Numbered from the stretch's first letter, positions 1 through 9,618 are shown. The stretch: 64,000 nucleotides of DNA from Ferruginibacter sp050611725 (GCF_050611725.1 NZ_JBODJB010000001.1:2852001-2916000), one strand, 5' to 3'. A program made the numbers and translations. Notes: generated from the letters alone by a model not told the origin.

Positions 1-1498
1 CTGTTTGTAAATTTTTGCCCACTTGTAATTCGTAATCATACAATTTAGCAACAGGTGCTCCATCAATAGTTGCAGGAGGATTATTCCTGTACCCTTCCAT
101 CATTTCCGAAATTTCTTTAGCTCCGTTCATTCCTTTACGAACAATATTCACCAGACTTTCTTTGTAGAAACCATACTCCAATGAAAGGTCGATCAGTTTA
201 TCATACAAGCTACGGCCTTTATTTTTTTCATAGGCTGCCATCTCACAAGCCAACGCTACAGCACTGATACCATCTTTGTCACGTATCTTATCTCCTATCA
301 TCAAACCAAAACTTTCCTCACCACCGATGATGTAATTTTCTTTGCCTTCTTTTTCACGGATCATTGCAGCAATCCATTTGAATCCGGTCAGTACGTTATA
401 ACAAGCAACATTATTCGCTTTTGCAATAATGTCGATCATATCGGTAGTAACAATTGTTTTTACTACCATATCATTGGGCTGTGCAATACCTTTTGCTTTT
501 CTTGCTTCAATCATGTAGTTGAAAGCAATCATAGCTGTTTGATTGCCATTTAGTAGCACCCATTCTCCTTTATGATTTTTAACCCCAATGGCAACACGGT
601 CTGCATCGGGATCCGTACCCAATAAAATATCTGCATCCAATGCTTTTGCCTTTTTTAAGCCCATGCTCATCGCTTCTGTTTCTTCCGGATTAGGATAAAC
701 TACCGTAGGGAAATTCCCGTCAGGAATACTTTGTTCTTCAACAATGCTAACATTTGTAAAACCAAACTCCTTCAACACATCAGGAACTAAAGTAATACCG
801 GTGCCATGTATTGGTGTATAAACAATTTTAAGATCATGCTGTGCAGCACAAGCTTCAGGATATACACTCAATCCTTTTACCATGGCTCTGTATATCACAT
901 CAAAATCTTTTCCAACCGGAATGATATTTGATTCGCCACCACTCCATTTTACATCATCAACAGATGCAATTTTATCAACTTCAATAATTACATTTTTATC
1001 ATGTGGCGGAACCAATTGCGATCCATCATTCCAATAGGCTTTATAACCATTATATTCTTTCGGGTTATGCGATGCGGTACAAACTACACCACCCTTACAT
1101 CCAAAATGGCGAATAGCAAAACTCAATTCAGGTGTTGGACGCATTGCTTCAAACAAATACACTTTAATACCGTTGGCAGCAAAAACGTTTGCCGTTGTCT
1201 CTGCAAAAAAGCGACTGTTATTTCTAACATCATGTGCAATAGCCACACTCACATCATCACCAAAACATATTTTTAAATAATTGGCATAGCCTTGAGTTGC
1301 CATACCAACTGTATACTTATTCATTCTGTTGGTGCCAATACCCATGATACCCCTTAAACCACCCGTGCCAAATTCTAAATTTTTATAGAACGCATCTGCC
1401 AATTCATCGGCATTCATTGCTTTGATCCCATCTTTTGTTGCCTGATCATAATTACCGTTCAGCCACACATTTACTTTTTCCTGAATTTTATTATCCAT
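1..1498 (-). CDS. phosphoglucomutase/phosphomannomutase-type phosphohexomutase (C-terminus cut by window edge)
   Basis: This protein interconverts hexose-1-phosphate and hexose-6-phosphate (possibly also pentose phosphates) in the cytoplasm, feeding glycolysis and cell-wall sugar synthesis. Read on the minus strand from ATG at 1498, it has the phosphoserine active-site loop TASHNPKEYNGYK near residue 145 and the metal-binding loop GTDPDADRV around residue 295. The stretch FGTGGLRGIMG near residue 45 is typical of the longer (about 570-residue) phosphoglucomutase/phosphopentomutase-like branch. About 499 codons are present and the C-terminal phosphate-binding domain runs off the window. The next gene diverges from it. 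The exact sugar specificity cannot be read from sequence. Confidence 0.93.
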   Translation of the reverse strand, partial: MDNKIQEKVNVWLNGNYDQATKDGIKAMNADELADAFYKNLEFGTGGLRGIMGIGTNRMNKYTVGMATQGYANYLKICFGDDVSVAIAHDVRNNSRFFAETTANVFAANGIKVYLFEAMRPTPELSFAIRHFGCKGGVVCTASHNPKEYNGYKAYWNDGSQLVPPHDKNVIIEVDKIASVDDVKWSGGESNIIPVGKDFDVIYRAMVKGLSVYPEACAAQHDLKIVYTPIHGTGITLVPDVLKEFGFTNVSIVEEQSIPDGNFPTVVYPNPEETEAMSMGLKKAKALDADILLGTDPDADRVAIGVKNHKGEWVLLNGNQTAMIAFNYMIEARKAKGIAQPNDMVVKTIVTTDMIDIIAKANNVACYNVLTGFKWIAAMIREKEGKENYIIGGEESFGLMIGDKIRDKDGISAVALACEMAAYEKNKGRSLYDKLIDLSLEYGFYKESLVNIVRKGMNGAKEISEMMEGYRNNPPATIDGAPVAKLYDYELQVGKNLQT

Positions 1499-1552
1499 GT
1501 TATAAATTTTTAAAGTCTTCAAAAATAAAACATTCGTATATAATTATAGCAG

Positions 1553-1560
1553 TAAATTTG
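1553..1560 (+). promoter_or_regulatory. putative TAnnTTTG -7 promoter box
   Basis: TAAATTTG matches the Bacteroidota primary-sigma -7 consensus exactly. It lies just before the 1567 gene and would place transcription initiation near 1566. No convincing -33 element is visible. Confidence 0.35.
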
Positions 1561-1566
1561 ATTTTT

Positions 1567-2715
1567 ATGAGGTCATCAGCAGAATATACTTCAACTTCAG
1601 TGGCGTCGCACTCTTGTACTTTTAAAGCTATATTGAGCATGTGCATTCTAATAGTGATATCTTTTAGCATATCGGCACAGGATACGATAACGATTAAAGC
1701 AAACCCTTTCACTGACGACACGATAATTATCGCTGAGAAAAACTCAAGGCGGGTTATAGTTCTAGATAGTAATCACAATCAATTTGGAAATAGTATACAC
1801 GTACCTCTAAGCATTTTTGATGAATTCAATACCGATCCCAACCATTATCTTCTTACCAAAAAGCGAATAAAAAAGCGAATAAATACTATAGCTGCAGCTA
1901 ATATTGGAGGTTATACGGCAGTAATGTTTGGCCTCAACGCAGCCTGGTATGCCAACTACCCCCGTAGCAGTTTTCACACTTTTAACGACAGTAAAGAATG
2001 GTTACAAGTAGATAAGGTTGGACACATGTACAGCGCTTATATTGAAAGTCGGGCTAGTATGGAAATGTGGCGGTGGACAGGCATCGGAAGAAAAAAGCGT
2101 ATCTGGCTCGGCGGTTTAAGTGGAGCAGTCTATCAAACAGTCATAGAAACATTGGATGGCTTTAGTGCTGAATGGGGCTGGAGTTGGGGAGATTTTGGCG
2201 CCAATGTTTTAGGCAGTGGTGCATTAATAGCACAGGAATTAGCATGGAATGATCAACGCATTAAACTAAAATTTTCTTTTCATAAAAATACTTATGCAGA
2301 CGCTACATTAAATACACGTGCTGATAAATTATTCGGAAAAACATTGGCCGAACGTTTTATAAAAGATTACAATGCACAGACCTATTGGGCAAGTGCTAAT
2401 ATCAAGTCCTTTTTCCCAAAAAGCAATTTACCCGAATGGCTTGGTGTTGCTGTCGGTTATGGCGCCAACGGTATGTTTGGGGGCTTCGAAAATAAATGGG
2501 AAGTTATTGGTCCGGGAGGTGGTACGGAAATCGATCGCTCAGATATAAAAAGATACCGGCAGTGGTACCTGGCTCCTGATATAGATTTCAGCAAATTCAA
2601 AACCAAAAAGAAAGGTGTTAAGTTTTTATTCTCCGTTTTAAGTGCTTTTAAATTTCCGGCACCAAGCATAGAATTTTCGCAAGGAAAGTTTAAATTACAT
2701 GCAATACATTTTTAA
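1567..2715 (+). CDS. DUF2279-like (YfiM-type) exported protein
   Basis: A secreted or periplasmic protein of unknown function that resembles the DUF2279 family. After the leader, the body contains the family-like stretches DKVGHMYSAY and GFSAEWGWSWGDFGANVLG. The start is uncertain. ATG at 1567 gives a leader with basic residues (K20) before a hydrophobic run ending in SISAQ, which makes a reasonable signal peptide. ATG at 1639 would leave only about 14 residues of leader with no positive charge. The sequence between the two starts contains a short intergenic-type repeat (1596-1638) that recurs at 56181-56243, so part of the leader may be repeat-derived. Opening further upstream (1435) would overlap the divergent mutase gene and is unlikely. 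Confidence 0.75.
   Translation: MRSSAEYTSTSVASHSCTFKAILSMCILIVISFSISAQDTITIKANPFTDDTIIIAEKNSRRVIVLDSNHNQFGNSIHVPLSIFDEFNTDPNHYLLTKKRIKKRINTIAAANIGGYTAVMFGLNAAWYANYPRSSFHTFNDSKEWLQVDKVGHMYSAYIESRASMEMWRWTGIGRKKRIWLGGLSGAVYQTVIETLDGFSAEWGWSWGDFGANVLGSGALIAQELAWNDQRIKLKFSFHKNTYADATLNTRADKLFGKTLAERFIKDYNAQTYWASANIKSFFPKSNLPEWLGVAVGYGANGMFGGFENKWEVIGPGGGTEIDRSDIKRYRQWYLAPDIDFSKFKTKKKGVKFLFSVLSAFKFPAPSIEFSQGKFKLHAIHF
1596..1638 (+). repeat. short dispersed repeat, copy 1 (TTCAGTG...GCACTCTTGTA...TATTGAGC)
   Basis: TTCAGTG, GCACTCTTGTA and TATTGAGC occur here in the same order as at 56181-56243. In this copy TTCAGTG and the GCACTC core are 5 nt apart; in the other copy they are 26 nt apart. It overlaps the 5' end of the DUF2279-like reading frame. 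Confidence 0.5.
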
Positions 2716-2719
2716 AATA

Positions 2720-2799
2720 GGAACTCGGATGACACGGATCTAATGGATTAACACAGATTTATCAGTGCATATCAGTTCAATCCGTGTCATCCGTGTTCC
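2720..2799. repeat. imperfect inverted repeat between genes
   Basis: The left arm 2720-2739 and right arm 2780-2799 are complementary at 19 of 20 positions (core ATCCGTGTCATCCG), with a 40-nt AT-rich centre. From memory, sequences of the type ACGGATGACACGGAT are scattered through Bacteroidota intergenic regions. It has no U-tract and need not be a terminator. Confidence 0.75.
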
Positions 2800-2826
2800 A
2801 TCTTATTTTGTGATCAAAAATTGCTT

Positions 2827-4143
2827 ATGCATTTACTCCAACAAATACTTTTTGCCGCCATTGCCGTTTTTGCCATAGGATTGTTTACCAAAAACATATT
2901 ACAAATTCGTCGTAATATTTTATTAGGGAAAGATGAAGATCTCTCTGATAACAAATCGCTGCGTTGGAAAAACTTATTACTACTTGCCTTCGGACAAAAG
3001 AAAATGTTTCGAAATCCGCTAGTGGCTGTAATGCATTTTGTGATCTACGCAGGTTTTATCATTATTAATATAGAAGTACTCGAAATTGTTTTAGACGGAA
3101 TATTAGGTACACATCGTTTGTTCTTTCCGACATTGGGAAGCTTTTATACTTTCCTTATTAACTTTTTTGAAATATTAGCCGTGGGGGTAATTATTGTTTG
3201 TGCTGTTTTTTTAATAAGAAGAAATATCATTAAACTAAAACGTTTCATCAACAAAGACCTGAATGGGTGGCCACGTAGTGATGCTAATTATATTTTAATA
3301 ACTGAAATTATTCTGATGTTGTTATTCCTTAAAATGAATGGGCTGGATAGAGCTATACAATTATCCGGTGCAGAACACTACTATAACACAGGTAATTTCA
3401 TTATTTCCGGAATGCTTGCTCCCATTTATAAAAACATGTTCTCTACATCGACATTGATCATATTTGAAAGAACCTGCTGGTGGCTACACATTATCGGCAT
3501 TTTAGCCTTCTTAAATTACCTGCCATACAGTAAACATTTACATATTATGCTGGCTTTCCCAAATGCCTACTATGCAAGATTAGAAGTAAAAGGCAAAATG
3601 GACAACATGAAATCAGTACAAAACGAAGTAATCTATGCTATGCAACCGGAGCTAGCTCCTACTAACGCCGATACACAACCGATAAAATTCGGTTCAAAAG
3701 ATGTTTTCGACCTGAGTTGGAAAAGTTTATTGGATGCCTACAGCTGCACCGAGTGTGGCCGGTGCAGTGCCGCCTGTCCTGCTAATCAAACCGGCAAATT
3801 ATTATCGCCACGAAAAATAATGATGGATACCCGTGACAGACTGGAAGCAGTTGGTAAGAACATCAATCAGAATAAAACATTTACAGACGATGGCAGAAAT
3901 TTATTCAACCATATCACTGTTGAAGAATTAAGAGCCTGTACCACTTGCAATGCCTGTGTTGAAGAATGCCCTGTAAGTATTAGTCCGTTGTCAATAATAT
4001 TAGAGATGAGAAGAAGCCTTATCATGGAAGACAGCAATGCTCCACAAGAATGGAATGTAATGTTCGGCAATGTTGAGAATAATTTTGCTCCATGGAAATT
4101 TAGTCCGGATGAAAGAGACAAATGGACAGAAGAAATAAGTTAA
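2827..4143 (+). CDS. membrane-anchored 4Fe-4S dicluster protein (HdrD/GlpC/NarI-like)
   Basis: An inner-membrane electron-transfer protein. The N-terminal half has about five membrane segments (for example residues 5-20, 60-85, 95-130, 150-170, 215-240), resembling a NarI-like quinone-facing domain. The soluble C-terminal part has two ferredoxin-type clusters, CTECGRCSAACPA near residue 307 and CTTCNACVEECPV near residue 370. ATG at 2827 is preferred over the upstream TTG at 2821. In related bacteria such a protein is usually encoded beside a CCG-domain heterodisulfide-reductase-like subunit. Here that partner is the gene at 11869, 7.7 kb away. The physiological electron donor and acceptor are unknown. 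Confidence 0.88.
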   Translation: MHLLQQILFAAIAVFAIGLFTKNILQIRRNILLGKDEDLSDNKSLRWKNLLLLAFGQKKMFRNPLVAVMHFVIYAGFIIINIEVLEIVLDGILGTHRLFFPTLGSFYTFLINFFEILAVGVIIVCAVFLIRRNIIKLKRFINKDLNGWPRSDANYILITEIILMLLFLKMNGLDRAIQLSGAEHYYNTGNFIISGMLAPIYKNMFSTSTLIIFERTCWWLHIIGILAFLNYLPYSKHLHIMLAFPNAYYARLEVKGKMDNMKSVQNEVIYAMQPELAPTNADTQPIKFGSKDVFDLSWKSLLDAYSCTECGRCSAACPANQTGKLLSPRKIMMDTRDRLEAVGKNINQNKTFTDDGRNLFNHITVEELRACTTCNACVEECPVSISPLSIILEMRRSLIMEDSNAPQEWNVMFGNVENNFAPWKFSPDERDKWTEEIS

Positions 4144-4216
4144 TATATTAGAAAACAATTTCTTCTCACATAAAACATTTCTGGCACCACATCAATTCAC
4201 CATAAACCCCCAACAA

Positions 4217-4729
4217 ATGAAAGGCAACAACATTTTATCAATCATTTTATTCTTTTTATTATTTACCACTATCACTTTTTCATGCAACCAATCGACAACT
4301 GTAAAGGTTGATGACAATGGAGAATTTTTAAAACTAAAAAAGGCAAAAGCTGACAGCACAATAGAAGGCACTATTAAAGCCAGCACAGAATATAGTCTAC
4401 AGTTCGACGAACAGATACAACTTCAGGACAAATCTGCTTTTATTGCAAAGCATAAAGATGAAATATTAAAAACATTACAGATCGTTGACAAAGATTCTAT
4501 ACCAGGAAAAGATATCGTTCTGGTTTTTTATAAATACTCCGTTGGCAAGGACACAGTTAAGCTTTCAACCTACATGAAGCCGATAGATGGCAAATGGTAT
4601 ATTCACTCAAAATATTATTCAAGTTACGATGATGACCCTTTTGAAAATGGTAAAGGAGAAGAAGCAAAAAAACTATTACTCAAGTCGGATGAATGGGTGA
4701 GAAACAATAAAGATATTTGGTGGCGATAA
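4217..4729 (+). CDS. hypothetical lipoprotein
   Basis: A 170-residue protein with an N-terminal hydrophobic segment and lipobox-like ITFSC at residues 19-23, so probably a lipoprotein. The mature part is charged and soluble, with a C-terminal half rich in Lys, Asp and Tyr (VFYKYSVGKDTVKLSTYMKP). I recognise no named domain. It stands alone between the Fe-S membrane protein and the TPR gene and may belong to the material that separates the two Fe-S genes. Confidence 0.7.
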   Translation: MKGNNILSIILFFLLFTTITFSCNQSTTVKVDDNGEFLKLKKAKADSTIEGTIKASTEYSLQFDEQIQLQDKSAFIAKHKDEILKTLQIVDKDSIPGKDIVLVFYKYSVGKDTVKLSTYMKPIDGKWYIHSKYYSSYDDDPFENGKGEEAKKLLLKSDEWVRNNKDIWWR

Positions 4730-4856
4730 CCACAATTATTCGTGCAGGGAATGAAGATATTTTCTTCATTCCCTATATTTTATCTCCCATAATAGTCATC
4801 CCCTATTGTATTTTCAACATAATCTTATTACTTTTCCTACCTAAAACTATAGGGTT

Positions 4857-6611
4857 ATGAAAAGTAAAATATTTTTCGCTTGTGTCATAGCCAGCTTGAT
4901 CCTTATAGCCGGTTTCAGGTACTCCTCCAAACACAAACCATCAGCACCACAAACAATTTCAAGGGAAAGCATTTTCAAAAATAAGATGATCATGCAGTGC
5001 TCACCCGATTGGTCTGACATTGATGAAGACAGTCTTGCCAATGGCATTGGCAGATTACCCGGCTGGGGTAATTATCGTTGGAATATCAGCACAAAAAATG
5101 ATAGTGCTCAATTTTATTTCAATCAGGGCATTAATATGTACTATGCTTTTCACATCATTGAATCGATGGCTTCATTTAAAAAAGCAGAAAGATTTGATAA
5201 CAACAATGCAATGATATATTGGGCACAGGCATTGGCATACGGCCCTAACATCAACGACTTTGCTTATGCAGCTACTCCCGAAGCTTTTACTGCAGCGCAA
5301 AAAGCTTTATCATTAAAAAGCAATTGTACACCAAAAGAAAAAGTGTTGATAGAAGCAATGGCTGTGAGGTATTCTGCAGATAGTACCGTCAGCAGAGCAT
5401 CGCTTAATCAGCAATATGCAGATGCAATGAAAGCAGCTTATAAATTATTTAACCAAGATGCAGATATTGCTGCCTTGTATGCCGATGCATTGATGTTGCA
5501 ACACCCTTGGGACTATTGGCAACATGATGGTGAACCACGGCCATGGACTCCGGAAATTTTATCAGTACTCGAAAATATTTTAAAGACTCACCCTATTCAT
5601 CCCGGAGCCAATCATTATTACATTCACTCAATTGAAGCATCTCCAAAACCACAAAAAGCAATTGCCAGTGCAGACAGGCTGGGAAAACTAATGCCCGGTG
5701 TAGCACACATGGTTCATATGCCTTCGCATATTTACATTAGAAGCGGAAATTACAAACAGGGCATCAAAGTAAATGAAATGGCTGTGAAAGGTTATGCTAA
5801 TTATTCAAAACTATTCCCGGATATACAAAATCCGAATAGCATTATGCTTTATCTGATTCATAACTTACATATGCAAAGCAGTTGTGCAATGATGAGGAGC
5901 AATTATCGATACAGTAATAAAAGTTCCATTGAATGCCAGCAAAGTTTCGACACAAGTTTTATGTCCTTGCCTGCTCCTTTTGGAAATTATATACAATACC
6001 TATACATGACACCGGCCATTAATTATGTACGTTTTGGCAAATGGAATGAGTTATTAGCAATACCATCACCTGCAGAACATCATATTTATGCAAAAGTACT
6101 TTGGCATTGGGCCAGAGGAATGGCATTTGCCCGTATAGACAATACCGATGGAGCTAAAAGCGAATTGGTAGCAATGAAAGAAGAAATGAAAGCCGCTGAT
6201 ATGCAGATAGTACTGGAGCCGTTTAATGCTCCTGTTAGTGCTGCTGAAGTTGCTGAAAAAATATTATCGGGCATCATTGCACAACAAGAAAATAATTATA
6301 CAGCAGCAATAAAATTATTGAATGAGGCTGTTACAAAAGAGGATGCATTGATCTATACAGAACCTAGGGATTGGCTACTGCCTACAAGACAATATTTAGG
6401 AGATGTATTGCTTAAATCAGGAGCTACTGCAAAAGCAGAAAAAATATTCAAAGAAGATCTGAAAGAAAATCCGAACAATCATTGGTCATTATATGGCTTG
6501 TATCAATCATTGATAAAACAGAAAAAAAATGCAGAAGCTATCATCATAAAAAAACAATTTGATAAAGCCTTTGAAGGCAACGATATCTCCATCGGCCATA
6601 TTGTTTTTTAA
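4857..6611 (+). CDS. TPR-repeat protein, membrane-anchored or secreted
   Basis: A 584-residue protein with an N-terminal hydrophobic anchor or signal (residues 4-21) followed by helical tetratricopeptide-like repeats. Visible units include MASFKKAERFDNNNAMIYWA near residue 104 and a C-terminal stretch with GDVLLKSGATAKAEKIFKED and LKENPNNHWSLYGLYQSLIK. The middle carries HMVHMPSHIYIRSGNYKQG, a stretch I have seen in large TPR proteins of Bacteroidota without assigned function. TPRs normally mediate protein-protein contacts, and no catalytic motif was seen. It is convergent with the lipoprotein gene at 6665. Confidence 0.8.
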   Translation: MKSKIFFACVIASLILIAGFRYSSKHKPSAPQTISRESIFKNKMIMQCSPDWSDIDEDSLANGIGRLPGWGNYRWNISTKNDSAQFYFNQGINMYYAFHIIESMASFKKAERFDNNNAMIYWAQALAYGPNINDFAYAATPEAFTAAQKALSLKSNCTPKEKVLIEAMAVRYSADSTVSRASLNQQYADAMKAAYKLFNQDADIAALYADALMLQHPWDYWQHDGEPRPWTPEILSVLENILKTHPIHPGANHYYIHSIEASPKPQKAIASADRLGKLMPGVAHMVHMPSHIYIRSGNYKQGIKVNEMAVKGYANYSKLFPDIQNPNSIMLYLIHNLHMQSSCAMMRSNYRYSNKSSIECQQSFDTSFMSLPAPFGNYIQYLYMTPAINYVRFGKWNELLAIPSPAEHHIYAKVLWHWARGMAFARIDNTDGAKSELVAMKEEMKAADMQIVLEPFNAPVSAAEVAEKILSGIIAQQENNYTAAIKLLNEAVTKEDALIYTEPRDWLLPTRQYLGDVLLKSGATAKAEKIFKEDLKENPNNHWSLYGLYQSLIKQKKNAEAIIIKKQFDKAFEGNDISIGHIVF

Positions 6612-6614
6612 ACA

Positions 6615-6650
6615 AAGAGGCGGAGAGACCGAATGATCTCTCCGCCTCTT
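6615..6650. terminator. bidirectional hairpin terminator
   Basis: A perfect 14-bp stem (6615-6628 with 6637-6650) and an 8-nt loop lie between two convergent stop codons. T-rich sequence follows the stem on the minus strand only. Confidence 0.7.
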
Positions 6651-6664
6651 AAACATGATTCACT

Positions 6665-7378
6665 TTAATATTTTTCAACTACGGTATAGAAGAATATCTT
6701 CGGCTCGCCTTCTACTCCCGACTTAGCCATTTTTTCTTTCAGGTCGGCTGATTGAAAAAATGCCTTGGCTTTTTGCATGTCAGCAATTGCACAAACAACT
6801 GTTACAATGTGATTATCATCCATGCTATAGCCCACAGCACGATCAACAAGACCATTGTCAGTCCTAGCTTGCTTATGACTATCAAATTCTTTTTTCCATG
6901 CATCCCAGTCTTTCACCTTATGGGTCACTATCACACGAGTAGCCAGAGAATTGGTTGTTGTATCTAATGTTACTGTATTTAAATAAGATATCGTTGGAGC
7001 TCCAATTACACCGGCCTTACTCATTGCAGCTTTCAATCCGGGTGAAGCAGCAAATACTTTCGCTTTAGCTGTATCAGGCATTCTGAATGCGATCAATACC
7101 ATATTGGAATCTTCTAGCCCTCTTCCAATAACAAACTTTGTTAAACTATTCGCTTTTTGTGCTGAATCATCAGCATCAAAAAAGGGTTTCCATTTTGCAT
7201 AATTGGCGACTTTGTGTATAACGATTAAAGTGTTTTCAGGTTTTGTCGGAGCAGTCTCCGTTTTCTTTGCTGTAGTATCTTCAGAGTTCTCTTTGCCAGA
7301 ATTGCCGCCTGAATTACAAGCAGAAAAAAACAACAAGGTACTTACAGCAATGACTGTAAAAAAAATGTTCGGTTTCAT
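6665..7378 (-). CDS. lipoprotein with tandem ABM-like ferredoxin-fold repeats
   Basis: A predicted lipoprotein (lipobox LFFSAC, Cys at residue 21) with a short Ser/Thr/Lys linker. Two homologous halves follow, at roughly residues 50-135 and 145-237. Each has the pattern VIxHKVxxxxxWKxxFD followed later by KAKxFxxSxxLKxxMxKxGVxGxP, so the gene carries an internal domain duplication. The fold is probably a dimeric alpha/beta barrel, here formed within one chain. No catalytic residues are evident. Possible roles are ligand binding or envelope stress. It lies alone, convergent to the TPR gene. Confidence 0.72.
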   Translation of the reverse strand: MKPNIFFTVIAVSTLLFFSACNSGGNSGKENSEDTTAKKTETAPTKPENTLIVIHKVANYAKWKPFFDADDSAQKANSLTKFVIGRGLEDSNMVLIAFRMPDTAKAKVFAASPGLKAAMSKAGVIGAPTISYLNTVTLDTTTNSLATRVIVTHKVKDWDAWKKEFDSHKQARTDNGLVDRAVGYSMDDNHIVTVVCAIADMQKAKAFFQSADLKEKMAKSGVEGEPKIFFYTVVEKY

Positions 7379-7572
7379 TTGAAATAAGTTTATGGTTTAA
7401 AAATAAGCAGTCACAGTGTACAGACAAGCAGTTTAGGCAGGGAGAATAAACATTGAATATAGAGTTTCTGCCGCAAGAATGCAAGTAAATGCATGGAATA
7501 TTTTAGTACAAATCATATACGGATTTAATAAATTCATTACCTTTAAAATTCACTTTCACCAAAACTAAACAT

Positions 7573-8109
7573 ATGAAAATTTTAAAAAGAATACTGATAA
7601 TACTGGTATCTATAATCGCTCTTGCGCTGATTGTTGCATTATTTGTTAAAAAAGAATTTGCTGTGGAACGTGAAGTAACCATCAAAAAACCTAAACAGGA
7701 AGTTTTTGATTACATCAAACTATTAAAAAATCAACCTAATTACAGCGTATGGGCTAAGAAAGACCCTAAAGCAAAAATGGAATTCAAAGGAACAGATGGA
7801 ACTGCCGGATTTATATCATCCTGGGATGGCAACTCAGATGTTGGTAAAGGCGAGCAGGAAATAAAAAAAATAACAGATGGAGAGCGCATTGATCTTGGTC
7901 TTCATTTTATTGAACCAATGGATAGCCGTGCGGATGCATACTTTACTACCGCAGCTGTCGATTCGAATCAAACAAAAGTAAAATGGGGTATCACCGGCAA
8001 AATGAAATATCCTTTTAACATTGTTTGCCTATTCATGAATATGGACGAAACAATGGGTAAAGATTTATCAGGTGGCTTAGAAAATTTAAAAGCATTACTC
8101 GAAAAATAA
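7573..8109 (+). CDS. SRPBCC-family protein
   Basis: A 178-residue protein with an N-terminal membrane segment (residues 5-25) followed by a START/polyketide-cyclase-like SRPBCC fold. The domain start EREVTIKKPKQEVFDYIKLLKNQPNYSVWAK is typical of the family (helix-grip entry strand, then 'NxPxYSxW'). The family binds hydrophobic ligands in a deep cavity, and the ligand here is unknown. The gene ends in a strong terminator, so it is probably monocistronic. Confidence 0.82.
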   Translation: MKILKRILIILVSIIALALIVALFVKKEFAVEREVTIKKPKQEVFDYIKLLKNQPNYSVWAKKDPKAKMEFKGTDGTAGFISSWDGNSDVGKGEQEIKKITDGERIDLGLHFIEPMDSRADAYFTTAAVDSNQTKVKWGITGKMKYPFNIVCLFMNMDETMGKDLSGGLENLKALLEK

Positions 8110-8126
8110 AGACAGCTTTAATAATT

Positions 8127-8158
8127 AAAAAAGCCTTCATTTAAACGAAGGCTTTTTT
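8127..8158 (+). terminator. rho-independent terminator
   Basis: AAAAAAGCCTTC (8127-8138) pairs with GAAGGCTTTTTT (8147-8158): a 12-bp stem with an 8-nt loop, the T-run forming its 3' end. It terminates the SRPBCC gene just before the MATE start. Confidence 0.88.
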
Positions 8159-8177
8159 ATTCAATTTAATTTCAACA

Positions 8178-9575
8178 ATGGCAACAGAAAATAACGCTAT
8201 CACTTTCGGAAGCATATGGTCGGCAATAAAATTATCGCTGAACGGAGAACAGCAAGACTACACTCAAGGAAGCATAAGGAAAGCCGTTTTCCTGTTAGCT
8301 ATTCCAATGATACTCGAGTTAAGTTTAGAAAGCGTATTTGCCGTAGTAGATATGTTCTTTGTAAGTAAACTTGGGCAAAATGCTATAGCAACCGTTGGCC
8401 TTACTGAATCTGTGATAACACTTGTATATTCTGTTGCTATTGGCTTAAGTGTAGCAGCCACAGCAGTTGTCGCAAGAAGGATTGGCGAAAAAAATCCTGA
8501 AGCTGCTGCACATGCCGGAGCACAATCATTAATTGTTGCAATATTTTTTTCAGCACTTACGAGTGTTGCAGGAATGATATTCGCAGAAGATATTCTATCA
8601 TTGATGGGTGCAAGCAAAGAAGTAATACATGATGGGGCAATATTCACTCGTATCATGTTTGGCGGGAGTCTGGCCATCATGTTATTGTTTTTGATCAATG
8701 GTATTTTTCGTGGTGCAGGTGATGCTGCTATGGCCATGAAAAGTTTGTGGATCGCTAGCGGAGTTAATATTATTTTATGCCCAATACTTATTCATTTCAT
8801 GGGATTAAAAGGTGCTGCCATTGCAACCGTTATTGGCAGAAGCAGCGGTGTGCTATATCAATGCTATCATTTATTTAAAGGCAGTGGCATTCTACAATTT
8901 CACAAGCCACATTTTAAATTTGATTTTCCAATCATAAAATCGTTGATCAATATTGCATGGCCCGCTACTTTTCAATTTATCATCGCAAGCGGCAGCTGGA
9001 TCATTTTAGCAAGACTGGTTGCTGAAACAGGCGGTACCACTGCATCTGCAGGGTATCAAATTGCTATCAGAAATGTGGTGTTCTTTATTTTACCTGCATG
9101 GGGATTAAGCAATGCTGCTGCTACATTGGTTGGACAAAATCTTGGTGCCAAAGAGATACACAGAGCAGAACAAAGTGTTTTGATCGCAACTAAGTACAAT
9201 GCTATTTTCATGAGTTTTGTAATGGCATTATTTATCTTTTGTTCAAACTTTATCATTCGACTTTTTACAAAAGATGAAGCTGTTGTAGTTTATGGGGCCA
9301 AAGCACTACAGATCATCGGCACAGGATATATTTTTTACGGCATTGCCATGGTAATGACACAAGCATTGAATGGAGCAGGTGATACTAAAACTCCTACACT
9401 TATCAATTTTGTTGGATTCTGGTTATTCCAAATTCCGTTGGCTTACTTTCTGGCTAAAGGTTTAGATATGAAAACAACTGGTGCCTTCATTGCGGTACCG
9501 GTTGCAGAAACTTTTATTGCACTAATTGCCTGGTATTATTTTAAAAAAGGGAAATGGAAGGAAGTAAAAGTGTAA
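8178..9575 (+). CDS. MATE-family multidrug efflux transporter
   Basis: An inner-membrane antiporter that expels organic cations or drugs using a Na+ or H+ gradient. The 465 residues form about twelve membrane segments in two homologous halves. The family pattern is clear in AIPMILELSLESVFAVVDMFFVSKLG (residues 37-62) and its second-half counterpart around INIAWPATFQFIIASGSW. A cytoplasmic N-terminal tail of about 30 residues precedes the first segment. The start at 8178 lies 20 nt after the preceding terminator, leaving little room for a separate promoter. Substrates cannot be predicted. Confidence 0.93.
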   Translation: MATENNAITFGSIWSAIKLSLNGEQQDYTQGSIRKAVFLLAIPMILELSLESVFAVVDMFFVSKLGQNAIATVGLTESVITLVYSVAIGLSVAATAVVARRIGEKNPEAAAHAGAQSLIVAIFFSALTSVAGMIFAEDILSLMGASKEVIHDGAIFTRIMFGGSLAIMLLFLINGIFRGAGDAAMAMKSLWIASGVNIILCPILIHFMGLKGAAIATVIGRSSGVLYQCYHLFKGSGILQFHKPHFKFDFPIIKSLINIAWPATFQFIIASGSWIILARLVAETGGTTASAGYQIAIRNVVFFILPAWGLSNAAATLVGQNLGAKEIHRAEQSVLIATKYNAIFMSFVMALFIFCSNFIIRLFTKDEAVVVYGAKALQIIGTGYIFYGIAMVMTQALNGAGDTKTPTLINFVGFWLFQIPLAYFLAKGLDMKTTGAFIAVPVAETFIALIAWYYFKKGKWKEVKV

Positions 9576-9618
9576 GCATCTTCACCTCACTATGCTTACT
9601 ACATTCAAAATATTATTA

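Noticed and set aside
1500..1721. 73-codon minus-strand frame between the mutase and DUF2279-like genes
   Set aside because: Antisense of the repeat and the 5' end of the DUF2279-like gene.
8264..8737. 157-codon open frame on the minus strand
   Set aside because: It lies wholly inside the MATE gene in antisense, and its translation is low-complexity antisense of membrane segments.
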